Below the pieces are notes generated by a model. It was not told where the DNA came from. It ran no database searches and saw only the letters and a list, made by a program, of their open reading frames with translations. 64,000 nucleotides of DNA from positions 509,420 through 573,419 of the forward strand of contig JXTC01000044.1 of NCBI GenBank assembly GCA_002914845.1, given 5' to 3'. Below, piece by piece: positions 23,954 through 35,740 of the stretch (position 1 is the first letter of the stretch; each line of letters starts with the position of its first letter). The DNA is from Trema orientale. Its lineage: Eukaryota > Streptophyta > Magnoliopsida > Rosales > Cannabaceae. The position numbers and the translations under genes are program-made.

Positions 23954-26900
23954 GAAGAGACACCTAATTAGAGAGAGACATTAACATGACCTCTCAAGAA
24001 CTAAAAACGAGAATAAAAGCTAAAAAAACAGAAAAATTAGTGAAACTTATAACTGTAACTAAGCTCATAGAAGAATTAACATATTTTGACAACTCTTGCG
24101 GTCGTTTTCTACAGATAGAAAAGAGACAGTACTCCTTAAACATCTTTTTCTTGGCGGATCTGGTACATATCAAAGCTCTTATTCAATCATTCTTAATTCG
24201 CAATTTTCTTTTCAGAAAGCACATGCGCATCAATTCCAAGATGTTTGGTGGGACTTATTAAACAATTACTTGTCATACCACGCGGGGTTCTTCTTTTCCT
24301 GGCCAATACCAGTATTACTATTTTGGTTACTGAATACTAGTTATAGAAATATACACAAGTTTAAAATTTATGATAAAATAGAGTATAAATTACAAGATAA
24401 AGTCAGCGCAAATACGAGATACTGCATTTGTTTTTTTTTAAGTTTTCTGAAGTCATGATAACAACTTACTCGAAAAACACAAATAAATGAGTGCAATTAC
24501 AACTTACAATGATACCCAAAACTGTCAACTATACTCCCAATCCAACATTAGTTTTGTAATATTTTTCTCATTAAAAAAGTTTATTACTATGGAGTAGTGT
24601 TTGGAATAGTGAAAGAAGCTGATAAAAGTTGATAAAAGTGAAAGATTCTAATTAAAGGAGCAGTTGAATATTATGTAAAATATTTTTATAATAATAAAAT
24701 AAAATAGTATTCAGTAATTATTTTGTGCATAATTTGTTTAAATAAATATATATTTAATTGTGTAACTACGTATTTTTATGATTACAATGTAAATTTACAT
24801 AAAACATGAATACAAATAATTATTTACAATTAATTAATTATAGATAGCATTAATAGAAATGAGGTTGAACTCTTTTATTTATGCTATATCAGAATTTGAA
24901 AAAATTGACTTGTCTTTATCAACTAAAGTTAGCTGGTGTAATAGGATGTACACTGAAGTAGATCATAAATGAAATTCGTTTGACGAATGTCAATAGAAAA
25001 GAATTTCATATGCAATGTTTTAGCTGACTATGATTATGTATACTCAAATATGGATTTATACAAATTACAAATGAGTGAAGTCAATCAAGATCAATATTCT
25101 CTGTCGTTTTGTAAAATATATTTTTTGAATTATACAATTACAGTTAATAATAAAGAATTTGGTGAAATAACGTCTTTTGATGGAATTCGGTACTTGATCA
25201 TAAGTCCTAGATCTAAGCATGTCAACACTGATATAGTAAATAAGATATTGACTGATGATTATTAGAAAAATCAATAAGAACTAAGAAATATATGATTATA
25301 TTTTTATGATGTTATATAAAAGATAAACTAGCAAAGAATTATTGTGGCATAGAATGTTGCTCCAAAAGTAGTTATAGACAATTAGAGTGCAATTTCAGTC
25401 CTTTAGTAGATCAATGGATTCTGAAATTAAATAATTAATAAGTTGTTAATTATTTGGAGCCATTGTCCCATAAGATCCCCCGGCTAGCTTATATTAATAG
25501 TTACATTATTATTGGATTGGACTGATTTGAATTAAGATTGGATTGTTAAGTTGGACTGCACAAAGTGCCACAACCTGGCCCGGTAATTGAGCTAAGGCAT
25601 GTAAACAATTAATATAGTCACCTTGTTTTAGTTTTTAGTAACTTCTAAATAAAACTGAGAGGTATATATAAACATAAAGAAATTCAGTCTTTAGAATATG
25701 CTGGTTTCCAAATAAAGATTTGTAATAATTTCTATTATTGATTTGGTTCAATGAACTTGGACATATATGATAGCTATTCCAACTAGCCATAGATAGTTGT
25801 TTCAATTATGGTTGATGTTAACAAATCAAGCAAAACTTACTATATTATTAACTAATTATCAAAATAAAAAAAAGATAACTATGCATAATTAAATATTGCA
25901 AGGGTAAGAATTGGTAACAGAAAATTCTCGATACGGGAATTTATTATCATTAACTGAATTTAGCCAGTGACAGAAGAGCTACACACCATTATCATAGTGA
26001 TAGTAGGCATGTAGCACTTTTAGGTGCTTACTCATTTGTTTTTTCGTTTTATTTTCTTATATAAGGAGACCTTAGACATCTCAAGTATGTACATACAAAA
26101 ATTACAAAAAAAAATCTGTAAGTTTTTCTAGTGAGAGAAATTCTCAAAGATAAGTGAATAGTCATATTTTATTCTCTGATTTCGTTGGAGAATTTAGTGC
26201 GGTTATTAATTTGATATTTTCCTGTATAGCATAAAGAGACCACGATCTTGTGTGACTATACACAAAAATAGTTTAGAAGATCTTTAAAGGATGGAGTCAT
26301 ATACTTGTTCATCTAACTTTACAAGAGATATGATATTGATACATGATTCTGGCATGTTATTATGAGATTTCATCATGCTCCTGATTATGTTTTCCGTTGT
26401 GTTGTTTTATTGAAAAATTATTAGTAAATTTTCACCAAAAATTAATAAATTTTAAAAAAACTATCAACTACCTCTTTTTCATAGTCTTTCCAACCATGTT
26501 ACGTATAGGAAAGTGTCTTATACGTTCGGTAGTATTTTACACATTTTAATTAGGAGTACCTATACTAGTCTTGGAGCCCTTGTTTCATCAGATTTGTAAA
26601 GTTTTTGTTTAATTACTTAGATATATGAGGTCCTTGTTTAAGTTTATATCATATTTAATTATCAGATATTTTTAGCTAGATAATTCTAGTGAATAGTGAA
26701 TGTAGCTAGAGTAATTTTTTGGTGAGTGCATGAGGATTCAACTATAGAGAATTTAATGTTGAGAGACTTGTATAGGACAACGAGAAATCAATAATGCTTG
26801 TATGGTTTATAATTTTGATTGTCGTTTGTATGGTTTATTTGATTTACTGAAATAATATTGCCCTGACTAACTTAATTTTGTACGTTATTTATCAATGGTG

Positions 26901-27979
26901 TGAGAGTAAAGTTACACTAGATCTCTCACTAAATTAGTAATTTTTCTGTATTTTATGAAATCAAAAGATGGTTGACTGAAGAAGCATACATATGTTCCAA
27001 ATTAACGCAGAAAAACTATATGAACTTTATTGGTAGAGTTGCCAAAATAATTGAATCCAGGCACTTGAAAGGGATATATGATAATACATAATAATATGTC
27101 CGGCAAGTGCCTGCTACTCATGGCCCATGTGACAGCACCAGATATTTTCAGTATCATCACATCACTTAGACGTCAGAGTCAGAGTCAGACCAATCAATCG
27201 TCAATGCAAAACATTCAAATTCTTTTCAGAATATCAACCGACAAATTGATCAAAAACTTTACTAAAGAAAATAAAATTACATTTTATATGATATTGGACA
27301 TCGATGATATTTTATAGTATTGCTTGCCAAAAAAAAAGCATCAATTTTCAAAACTTCACAATCAATCAAAGATTTTAACAGAACACGAAAAAATTAGTTA
27401 TGACATGATTTTAATAAAAATATTTGAGCTCGTATTGGTAATTAATACACAAGAACTGATGATAAAATATTGAGCAAAATATTATTAGAAAATTATGAGA
27501 TAGATTAAGAAAAGAGATCTTTAATAGAATTTTTTTTTTTTTAGAAGATCTTTAATAGATTTGAAACAAGCAATTTCTTTTTTTTTTTAGAAAGTTATGA
27601 TGTCGCATATAATAATTAATTTTGATGTAATTTTAGTATGATTGAACAGGGAAATAATTATTTTCAAGTTTAAGATACATGAGCGAATATCAATTGGCTA
27701 TTTGTTGCTTTTATTTATTTTTTCTTTTGCAATCAATCTTATTGATATGACTCGATGATTTAGACAACTAAAGGAAAAAAAGGATGTCTTTTCATGTTTC
27801 CAAAAACAAACGTACGTTTCGTGAAACAAAAAGCTGCTCCGAATTTCGGTCCCGTCTACAAAAGGCAAAATTATTCTCTAGTTTCTAATCAACTCTAATT
27901 TTTGGAAAAATGCTAATAAATATTTGCGTTGTTTACCAGAACAACTAAGGTTGAACTGAGAAAAAAAAAAAAAAGAAAA
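22557..27979. other. Long AT-rich spacer, no gene supported
   Basis: Several frames (23986-24261, 24096-24458, 24987-25265, 27078-27317) show no family resemblance, start context or splice structure. 24196-24283 and 27160-27250 are old copies of pieces at 17.1-17.7 kb. 23630-23860 looks like a decayed MITE related to the one at 47994. Confidence 0.5.
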
Positions 27980-27989
27980 AAAAAAGAAA

Positions 27990-28325
27990 ATTCTCAAGTT
28001 TAAACATTTAAATTCTGAAGTTTAGATTCTGCCAAATAATACATGAGATTAAAATTTTATGAAAATTAACATCTTAAATTTACTTTTTGACTTATTTTAA
28101 TAACAAAAAAATAATAATATTCCCTATAAAAACTGTATTAATCATTATTATTCTCTTTAATTTTGATGATATTATTATTTTTTTCATTAAAATTATTCAA
28201 AAAGCTAAGTCAAAGTATTAATTTTCAAAAAATTTTAAGCTCAGCGTATTATTTTGCAGAGTCCAAACTTCAATATTTAAATTATAGAACATCTAAATTT
28301 CAGAGTATTTTTTTTGCAGTTTATT
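27990..28325. mobile_element. Inverted-repeat MITE-like element
   Basis: The left part (27995-28130; AATTCTGAAGTTTAGATTCT, GCCAAATAATAC) is a diverged reverse complement of the right part (28150-28320; GTATTATTTTGCAGAGTCCA, AACTTCAATATTTAAATT). Internal TIR length is about 130-150 bp. No target duplication was settled. Confidence 0.5.
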
Positions 28326-28803
28326 CAACTAATAATACAGATATAGACGTGAGATTGGTCACAAAATTATGTGTGCATTCACATTTGTTAGTATGCACAT
28401 GCTGCTAAACGACTGTAGCCGGTAACATTACTCTAATTTTTGATCAGCTGCTGCTATAAACCACTTTTTGTCTAATTAAAAAAATCGGGTCATATTTCGT
28501 TAAAAAGAACGCCAGGTAGAATACGTAGCCTTTGCATGTCTGTTTTTTATGTTTATAGAAATTTTCTTCTAGGCTTACGTTTTTCTTTAAGGAAGATTGC
28601 TGATCCTTTTCTATTCATACTGAGAAAAAAGTGACTACCAAATCAAAATATAAATGAAATTCAACATATATACGTTAGTTTAAATTAATTCTTCCTTCCT
28701 AGTTATTAAGATCATTAATTTTTAAGTCATGAGTCGATTATTCTAGAAAGACCAATAAGAAAATCAATTTGAGACAATTTGAGACTTGGAGTATTCTTGT
28801 AGG

Positions 28804-29422
28804 TGGTGTTTGGTTTGATTGAATAGAAAATATAGGAATAGGAATAGGAAAATAATGAAATTCGAATTAATAAGTTTGGTTGAACATTAGAATGTCAGAA
28901 TGAAGATTAATGTGTTTGGTTAATAATCGGAGTGGAATAGAATAATAACTTATTGGTAATAGTATCCTTAACATTAATCCTTACTTTATATTTTATAATA
29001 ATATATTATGTTTTATAATAATGTATAAAAATATATTTAGAGTTCTCGTCATTTAATAATAATAAAAATAATTATTATATTTCAATAAAAACATAAATTA
29101 AATCAAAAAAATTTTTTATGCATATCAAAAATTATAACAACTAACACAATAATAGTTCTCAAAAGTTTCAAAAATATTTTAGAAACATAATATGTTAAAT
29201 ATAAGATAATTTAAGAGATAATATTGAAATGTTTTAAATAATTTAGCACTGAAATGGAAAGGCTACTCGGTGGTCCACTTTAAGAGTAGTTATTCCATTA
29301 TATTGGTGGAATAATCATTTCATAGGAATAGCCTATGCATGTGTGTCAAATCAAGTATAGGAATGAATATTTGTAGGAATAGTCATTTCATTCGAACGAG
29401 CATTCCATCGTACTAAACACCA
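28804..29422. mobile_element. Small TIR element of the GGTGTTTGG type
   Basis: Left end TGGTGTTTGGTTTGATTGAATAG and right end (reverse complement) TGGTGTTTAGTACGATGGAATG. GGAATAG/CTATTCC motifs recur inside both ends. No transposase. The flanks GTAGG and GTAAA do not prove a target duplication, so hAT versus Harbinger cannot be decided. Confidence 0.5.
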
Positions 29423-30773
29423 ATGTAAACTAGTATACTATGATAATAATTATGCACATTATTGGTAAATTTGTTACTTTCTTCCGTGATAATATATAAC
29501 AGGATCTACAAATGTGAGAACATAATTATTTAATTCTATTGATCGCCATTCGTGGATTAAAAAGAGATAAAAAGAAAACTAGTTTCCTAATTTTTCATCA
29601 TGGCCAAGACAAGCTTTCCAAACTGATCACGGTTAATTAATATTCTTTTTAATGACTAAGCTGATTAGCTTCTTTACTCCATTTTCTGTTGTTGGTCTTG
29701 AAAATCTAACTGAAAGAGGCCCAATATATAGCTCAAAATGGTCACATCCTCACGGGCCCGAGAGACAGACAGCACAGCATTGGCCCATATTTTCACTCCA
29801 ACTTCAATGAAAATACATGTATGGAAAATTATACTATCTTTTCAATGGTAAGAAAGAGAGAAGTGGGATTATGAAACTTAACTATAATGGAAGAACTCAA
29901 ATTAACCGTCTAAATTTGGTGTTCTAATAGCATGAGGATTTGGCCGCAAGCACCAACTTGCATTTATAAGGATATACTTTCTTTCCCTCAGCTTCAGGCA
30001 AATCAAAAAGTTATTACATCACCATCAAGTAGAAAGGAATAGCGATTGTAATGGAGATATGAATGGAGGGTATTAAAAATTGAATATATATATATATATA
30101 TATTTCAGTTTTTTTGGGGTTTGAATTTAGGGTAGCCATAAACTACACCTACCCCCTACTTCTCTTGTTTAAAATTTTCACTAAATCACAAAATCCATGT
30201 ATCAAAAAGAAAGAAATTATATATGGTCATATTCTGACCTACTCAGCAAGACATTATTAGTCAATGGTCTACCGAGATTTACAATCATAAAACGTTTTGT
30301 TTGTCCACGATCTTACTTAAATAGGAAAAAAAAATTACTAGAGTCTATTAATTAATTAATTACTTAAGGGGTGCGAGTACGTAGAACCCTAATTGAGACT
30401 TTTGGCTTCCTAGTTTTACAATCTGATTATTAGTACCTTTTGAACTAAAGCAAGAGAGGAAGAGAGAAATTAAATTGCTACACATCGGAGATCTAATATA
30501 TAAATAATTATGTACATCTAGGCGACTCAACATGTGAATGAAAAGTAATAATTCACGCACTTTCCTTATGACGTTCGACACAATTTAAATAATTTTCCAA
30601 TGAGAATCTTAATTTTATATAGGTAGATGTATATTTAAATAATTGGTGTTCAGTCACTAGGCCACTACTATTTTGCTTAATTAGAGCTTGATTAAGCATG
30701 AAATCAACTTGTGCATCTTACTAGTAAGTATTCATCCATAAATTAGCTTGAGGAAGGTTAATTAGTAGCAAAA
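29423..30773. other. Spacer and upstream region of the defensin-like gene
   Basis: No gene recognised. TTTATATAGG near 30613 could be the TATA box of the gene starting at 30774, which would leave a leader of about 120 bases. The minus frame 30360-30581 shows no domain. Confidence 0.4.
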
Positions 30774-31220
30774 ATGAAAGAGGAAAGAACAATGAGCGGA
30801 ACTTCTAAACATGTTCTTGTCTTATTTTCTATCTTAATTATTATTTTCATCCTCTCGATCATCACGGATGTCAGTAATAAAGGTGAGTTCTAAGTCGAGC
30901 AGCAATTAATTTTCTAGTATTATATAATCTAATTATAAGTTGCATTTAGTGACTATAAGTAAATCAGCTTATTATGTTTTTGTGTACTAATATTGTCAAT
31001 TAATTAATTTCGTTTCGATTAAGGGATGTATATGGGACTGGGAGTGGCGCCAAAGGAGTATTGCGACCAATTAAGTGAGACATGGCATAAGAGAAGTAGG
31101 CTTTCACCAAATTGTGATGAAAAATGTAGGGAAATGGAGAATGCCACTTTCGGACTTTGCCGTGGACGTTGGTCAAGCAAATGCTATTGCTACTACAAAT
31201 GTGAACAATCACATGCGTAA
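30774..31220 (+). CDS. Secreted cysteine-rich, defensin-like peptide (2 exons)
   Basis: Exon 1 is 30774-30882 and exon 2 is 31024-31220, joined across a GT-AG intron (donor G/GTGAGT, acceptor TTAAG). The product is 101 residues. Residues about 12-32 form a hydrophobic signal sequence (HVLVLFSILIIIFILSIIT). The mature part carries the cysteine pattern C-x15-C-x3-C-x10-C-x7-C-x-C-x3-C, with the CDEKC (Cx3C) and CYC (CxC) pairs typical of the defensin fold. An intron just after the signal peptide is the standard gene layout of plant defensin-like (LCR/DEFL) peptides. The protein is probably secreted to the cell wall; whether it is antimicrobial or a reproductive signal cannot be told. Seven cysteines is an odd number: one must be free, or the family pattern is altered. 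An alternative start at 30792 (second ATG) would shorten the N-terminus by six residues. Confidence 0.78.
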
Positions 31221-32187
31221 TAACACATACATACATAGATACATACATGTATGTGGGTTTTTTTTTATTTTTATTTTTTTACCTTTTTGAAGTTTTCTCC
31301 CATCAGGAGATTGGACTTTTGTAGTATGATATATTTTCGAATTTGAGACAGTTACTGTATCTAATAATTAAGTAACTAAGCGTCGTTCGCATATGTTTCC
31401 AAACCAAAAGAAAAGACTTTGAATCACGTCGTCATATCTAATACCAACAACCAAAGTCTCACTCAGCCTAATTTTCTCTTTTCAAAGAGCAATCCTCGTT
31501 AGTTTTAGTCATCCACATATAATTGTAAAGAAAATTAGGGAAACTAAACAAGTATCCTTTGCAAAGAGAGCCACGTTATCGCAATACAATAACTTGTGTT
31601 TGTTTATGCTTTCATGGATGAATTGTCTTTGTTTTCAATTAGTAAGTTTAACTTTTTTTTTTTTTTGACGTGGAAGAGTTTTTATGTGAAAATCGGATTT
31701 TTTTTCCCTTATATGAACCTATATGTTGTGCAATATTATTTAATAAAGCGCTAATTGCACTAGAAAAACCAGCATGAAATAATAGTAATAACAATATATA
31801 TGAATATATACACATTTATGTTTATAGTTAAATCGGTGAATTGACTTGTGGAAGTTGCCTTAATTTTGCCATTAAAAAGTTCTTAGAGTTCACTTTTTAA
31901 CTTTAGTCTTTAGCAGGGTCCTTTTAATTATTTGATTTATGGTAAGTTTTTATTCTTAAGTTTCAAAGTTAACCTAATTTTTTTCCCATTTAGTTGAGAT
32001 TTATTTATTGACAGGTTGAGTTTTGTGAATGGACTAGTTGAAATTTTTTATTAATTAGTTGAGTTTTTTCAATTAATTAGATGAGGTTTAAAACCATAGT
32101 AAGGAACCACCAAGTAGGGTGGTGGAGAAGTTAGGAGCCTTCTACTTCATAGTCCGGTGTTCAAATTGGGATATGTGCAGTTTAAAC
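31221..32187. other. Spacer; possible tRNA-like SINE remnant at its right end
   Basis: At about 32105-32180 GGGTGGTGGAGAAGTTAGGAG and GGTGTTCAAATTGGG resemble polymerase III A- and B-boxes. The match is loose and there is no tail, so it is noted only. Otherwise AT-rich without genes. Confidence 0.35.
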
Positions 32188-33184
32188 TGTTAGAAAATGA
32201 GTTAATATGGATTAATATATATTGGGCTTGTCTTGGACTTGGAAGCCCATGTACATTATAAAGTCCAATTGTTGTATTAGAACTCATTTTCATGAACTAT
32301 TTTGAAGCTAAAAATTGAGTGAGACCCACATCTTGTTAATAAAAAGTCTTGGTGAATTCTTGTTCTCCTCCGCAAGGACATCGATTTCTTATATTCACAC
32401 GCTCAAAATAGTGCACGGATGAATGAGAAATTGTTGATCAAAAGTGCACCATTGAAATAGAAAAATAAAAGAAAATATTGGAGTCCTATATTGGTGGGAA
32501 ATGCATGGTGCAAGTGGTTTATATAGAACCTTATTTTGTGATTGTGGTAAAAATAACTAACACAGATGCTCTTTCATGCGCGCGCAGAAGGGGTGCAAAT
32601 CTTCGGGCCTGGGCCTAAATTTGCATGGGCTCGTATGTGCCCGTATCTGCGGACACGAATGTCAGGCCGGAATTTGGACCATAGTAAGCCCAACTTTTTG
32701 TTGCTGCCAAGTACATTTTTTCTTTCTTTTTTAGTATTTTCTGGTTTTGCTAACAAGTCCCACCCTTGGAAACTAGAAAAGGAGAGCTTCTCCTCCTCAT
32801 TCTTCACACAAAAAACAGAAGCTACTCTCTGATTTCTCTTTACCGCCCTCTCTCCATTTCTCTAGTTTTTTCGAGTGTTCTTGAGTTCTTGAGTTTTTCT
32901 AGCTATAGCTCTTAGAGAATTTAGAAATTTCGTAGCTATATCTTTTAGTGTGCTGGAGTTCATTACAATCTAATTTGTATAGTAGAAGTGTTAGTGTTTC
33001 ACTTGCTACTTTAGTCGTTGTATCCTGAGAAACTGACGCTTGTAATACCTCAAGCATTCTATCAGAGGGAACGAATCAGTTTTAAGGACACTGTGTGTCA
33101 CACAGGCCTTGACTACTAACGTAGTTACTGTTTTTGCAGGATACTGTTGTTTTTCTGTGGACGAATCAAGTTTTGTACCTAACA
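32188..33184 (+). mobile_element. LTR-retrotransposon long terminal repeat (fossil, apparently solo)
   Basis: About 1 kb bounded by TGTTAG and CTAACA, the TG..CA ends of an LTR. It has a TATA-like TTTATATAGAACC near 32518, a pyrimidine-rich leader zone (32820-32870) and a GTTTTTGCAGGATACTG stretch near the 3' end, as in several plant Copia LTRs. No gag-pol region or second LTR is seen beside it, and no 5-bp target duplication is obvious. It is a solo or truncated remnant. Family assignment to Copia is inference. Confidence 0.5.
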
Positions 33185-33339
33185 CATTGGAGAGAACTGT
33201 TTGGTAACTTTAAATTTTGTTTTAAAATTTATTGTAAATGTTTGTTAATATTTTGTAACCTTATATATTACATGTTATTGCTAATTATTTCCTACATAAA
33301 CATGGAATTAAGTTCCATGGCCTTATCCCACCTACATGA
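33185..33339. other. Short spacer between the LTR fossil and the gap-flanking repeats
   Basis: AT-rich, nothing recognised. Confidence 0.4.
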
Positions 33340-33430
33340 CCCGCAGTAAATTTTAACTGGTCGCCATTTTCTCTCCTTTATTTTCCCGCAGTAAACTTTA
33401 ATTGGTCGCTATTTTCTCTCTTTTATTCCC
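33340..33430. repeat. Two 45-bp tandem units abutting the gap
   Basis: CCCGCAGTAAATTTTAACTG... starts at 33340 and again, with a few changes, at 33385, running into the gap. More units may lie in the unsequenced part. Confidence 0.8.
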
Positions 33431-33813
33431 NNNNNNNNNNNNNNNNNNNNNNNNNNNNNNNNNNNNNNNNNNNNNNNNNNNNNNNNNNNNNNNNNNNNNN
33501 NNNNNNNNNNNNNNNNNNNNNNNNNNNNNNNNNNNNNNNNNNNNNNNNNNNNNNNNNNNNNNNNNNNNNNNNNNNNNNNNNNNNNNNNNNNNNNNNNNNN
33601 NNNNNNNNNNNNNNNNNNNNNNNNNNNNNNNNNNNNNNNNNNNNNNNNNNNNNNNNNNNNNNNNNNNNNNNNNNNNNNNNNNNNNNNNNNNNNNNNNNNN
33701 NNNNNNNNNNNNNNNNNNNNNNNNNNNNNNNNNNNNNNNNNNNNNNNNNNNNNNNNNNNNNNNNNNNNNNNNNNNNNNNNNNNNNNNNNNNNNNNNNNNN
33801 NNNNNNNNNNNNN
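33431..33813. other. Assembly gap (383 N)
   Basis: Run of N. No content can be described; frames reported across it are artefacts. Confidence 0.99.
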
Positions 33814-33818
33814 TGGAA

Positions 33819-33953
33819 ATGGCCAAAACTCGTCAAAGTCGCAGTAGGAGAAGACAAACGGCTTCGAAGAACCTAGGCAATTTGTCTCCTTCTAAGTTGT
33901 TGTCTGAATTGACGTCGAAGCCTCCAATAGCTTCGCCGAAGAGCCCAATCTAA
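33819..33953 (+). other. Short basic open frame after the gap, identity unknown
   Basis: ATG followed by 44 codons: MAKTRQSRSRRRQTASKNLG then NLSPSKLLSELTSKPPIASP, ending KSPI and two stops. It has codon-like composition unlike the AT-rich surroundings and a strongly basic SR-like start. It could be the first exon or a captured 5' piece of a gene; no continuation was found downstream. I do not recognise it. Confidence 0.25.
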
Positions 33954-34394
33954 TAAATTCCCAACTTGAAGAGTACGGTTACAATAAAAGCGTCGGAGAG
34001 TGAAGTAAATTTTAGTACTTTACATATTTTTAGGAACAAAAAAAAAAAAAATCTTTGTTTAGGATGTTGAAATGGTGGAAAGCTTTTTTGTGATGATGGT
34101 TTCATTTGGTTAGGGTTTAGGTGTTGGGTTCTGGCAGAGAAACAGACTTGGATTTTAGTATATATTTTTTTTAGATAATTTTGATTTCGGGAAACTTGTG
34201 GAGGTAGAAACAGAAAATGGTTATGGTTGCGGTTCATGACATGGGAAACTTAATTTGGCTTTGATTAGATCTTATACTTTATATTAGGAATTACTTTTTC
34301 AATAGTGGTTTATTTGTGTGTTTTGATCATTTTTGTGTTCATTATTTTGATCATTTTTATATTTATAAAGTTTTGGTTAATCTTTTATGAAAAC

Positions 34395-34690
34395 TTGGTG
34401 AGGTTCTGTTCATTTTAAGTCAAGAACTTTTTGACCTCGAGTCAAGAAGTTTTTGACTCGAGGTAAGAACTTTTTTGACTAAAGGTCAAGAGCTTCTCGA
34501 CCTTAAGTCAAGAGCTTATTGACCTATATTGAAAAAATTGTAGACCTCAGATCAAGAGATTCTTGACTCAATGGTAAAAAAAATTTTGACAATTGAGTCA
34601 AGAGCTTATTGATCTAAGGTCAAGAATCTCTTGACTCAATACTTTCTTGACCTGAGATTAAGAAATTTTTTATCTGACCTCAAGTCAAAT
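34395..34690. repeat. Array of alternating GGTCAAGAG / CTCTTGACC motifs
   Basis: About a dozen imperfect copies of (G)GTCAAGA(A/G)(C/T)TTxTTGACC-type units, 22-32 bp apart. Both orientations occur, so each unit is itself nearly palindromic. A second, smaller group lies at 35159-35262. Confidence 0.8.
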
Positions 34691-35158
34691 ACTGTATAAC
34701 TTTGCTTACATTATGATTTTTCTTCCTAATTTAGTGGTAATATATTTGTCTTTATTTAGTAGGCATGGAAATGATATGTCAGCGACAAGCACATACATGT
34801 CGGGAAGATGAATTTCGATAAAACTGTTCATGAGACGGTTGAGATTATAAAGAATAAATTAACCAAAGAGCATAAACAATTATTTGCTTAAACATGAGTT
34901 GGTCATTTTTTATAGGTCCAGATAAATGTCTAGAAAAATTGTGCACAACATGATAATACGTCTATTGTGAAAACTCATATAATGATGTTGAAGGCATAGA
35001 AAATACTTCATTCCAAAAACTATTATTTTTCACAAAAACAATAGTACTTTCCACTTTGTGAAAAAAATAAATTCAAAAAATTAGTCAGTCATGATTACAA
35101 TTACCTCATAGGTGAGTATAATTACCTGTAAGATCAGTATAATAATGACCTTTGATCA

Positions 35159-35262
35159 ATAGATATTGACAACACCTAGTGGTCAATTCGTTTTGACCTC
35201 GTGTCAATATTATTTTGACCTCAACTGTATAGACCTAAGGTCAAGAGGATATTGACTTACCC
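35159..35262. repeat. Second cluster of TTGACC / GGTCAA motifs
   Basis: Five to six TTGACC or GGTCAA cores in 100 bp, of the same type as the array at 34395-34690. Confidence 0.7.
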
Positions 35263-35527
35263 ATTGGTATTTTTTATTTTTTTAAACCATAAGCCAAGAT
35301 CAATTTAATATCAACGTGGTAAAGAGATCTAAAAAACCAGTAAGAAGATAGGTATACAAAAATATGAAATTTTCACCATAATAATGCCAAGATCAGTATT
35401 ATTAACCTTCTTCAAATATTACTCAATCATATTTACCACAAATAACCATTTGTAAAAAGAGAGACATAATTTACCTTCAAAATGCCAAAACTCCCAAATA
35501 ATAACTGAATATCCAACTTCTAGCTGA

Positions 35528-35740
35528 GTTTATGTCATAAAATAGTAAGATTCGATCAAGAATGGCTACGAAGAACCACTGAGAGAGAGAGAGAGGTTTA
35601 TGTCATAAAATAGTAAGATTCGATCAAGAATGGCTACGAAGAACCACTGAGAGAGAGAGAGAGAGAGGTTTATGTCATAAAATAGTCAGATTCGATCAAG
35701 AATGGCAATGAAGAAAAAGAGAGAGAGAGAGGGAGAGAGG
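35528..35740. repeat. Minisatellite, three units of about 68-72 bp
   Basis: Units start at 35528, 35596 and 35668 with GTTTATGTCATAAAATAGT. Each ends in a GA run of variable length. Units 1 and 2 are almost identical; the third is changed near its end. Confidence 0.9.

Noticed and set aside
24987-25265. 92-codon frame on the plus strand
   Set aside because: It has no recognisable domain, no promoter or splice context, and base composition like the surrounding spacer.
31000-31248. Minus-strand frame of 82 codons
   Set aside because: Shadow of exon 2 of the defensin-like gene on the opposite strand.
32100-32180. Possible second SINE with A- and B-box-like words
   Set aside because: The matches are loose, there is no tail or target duplication, and a 1-kb LTR starts directly after it.
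33398-33953. Long open frames of 142-183 codons
   Set aside because: They are made almost wholly of unknown residues from the N gap.
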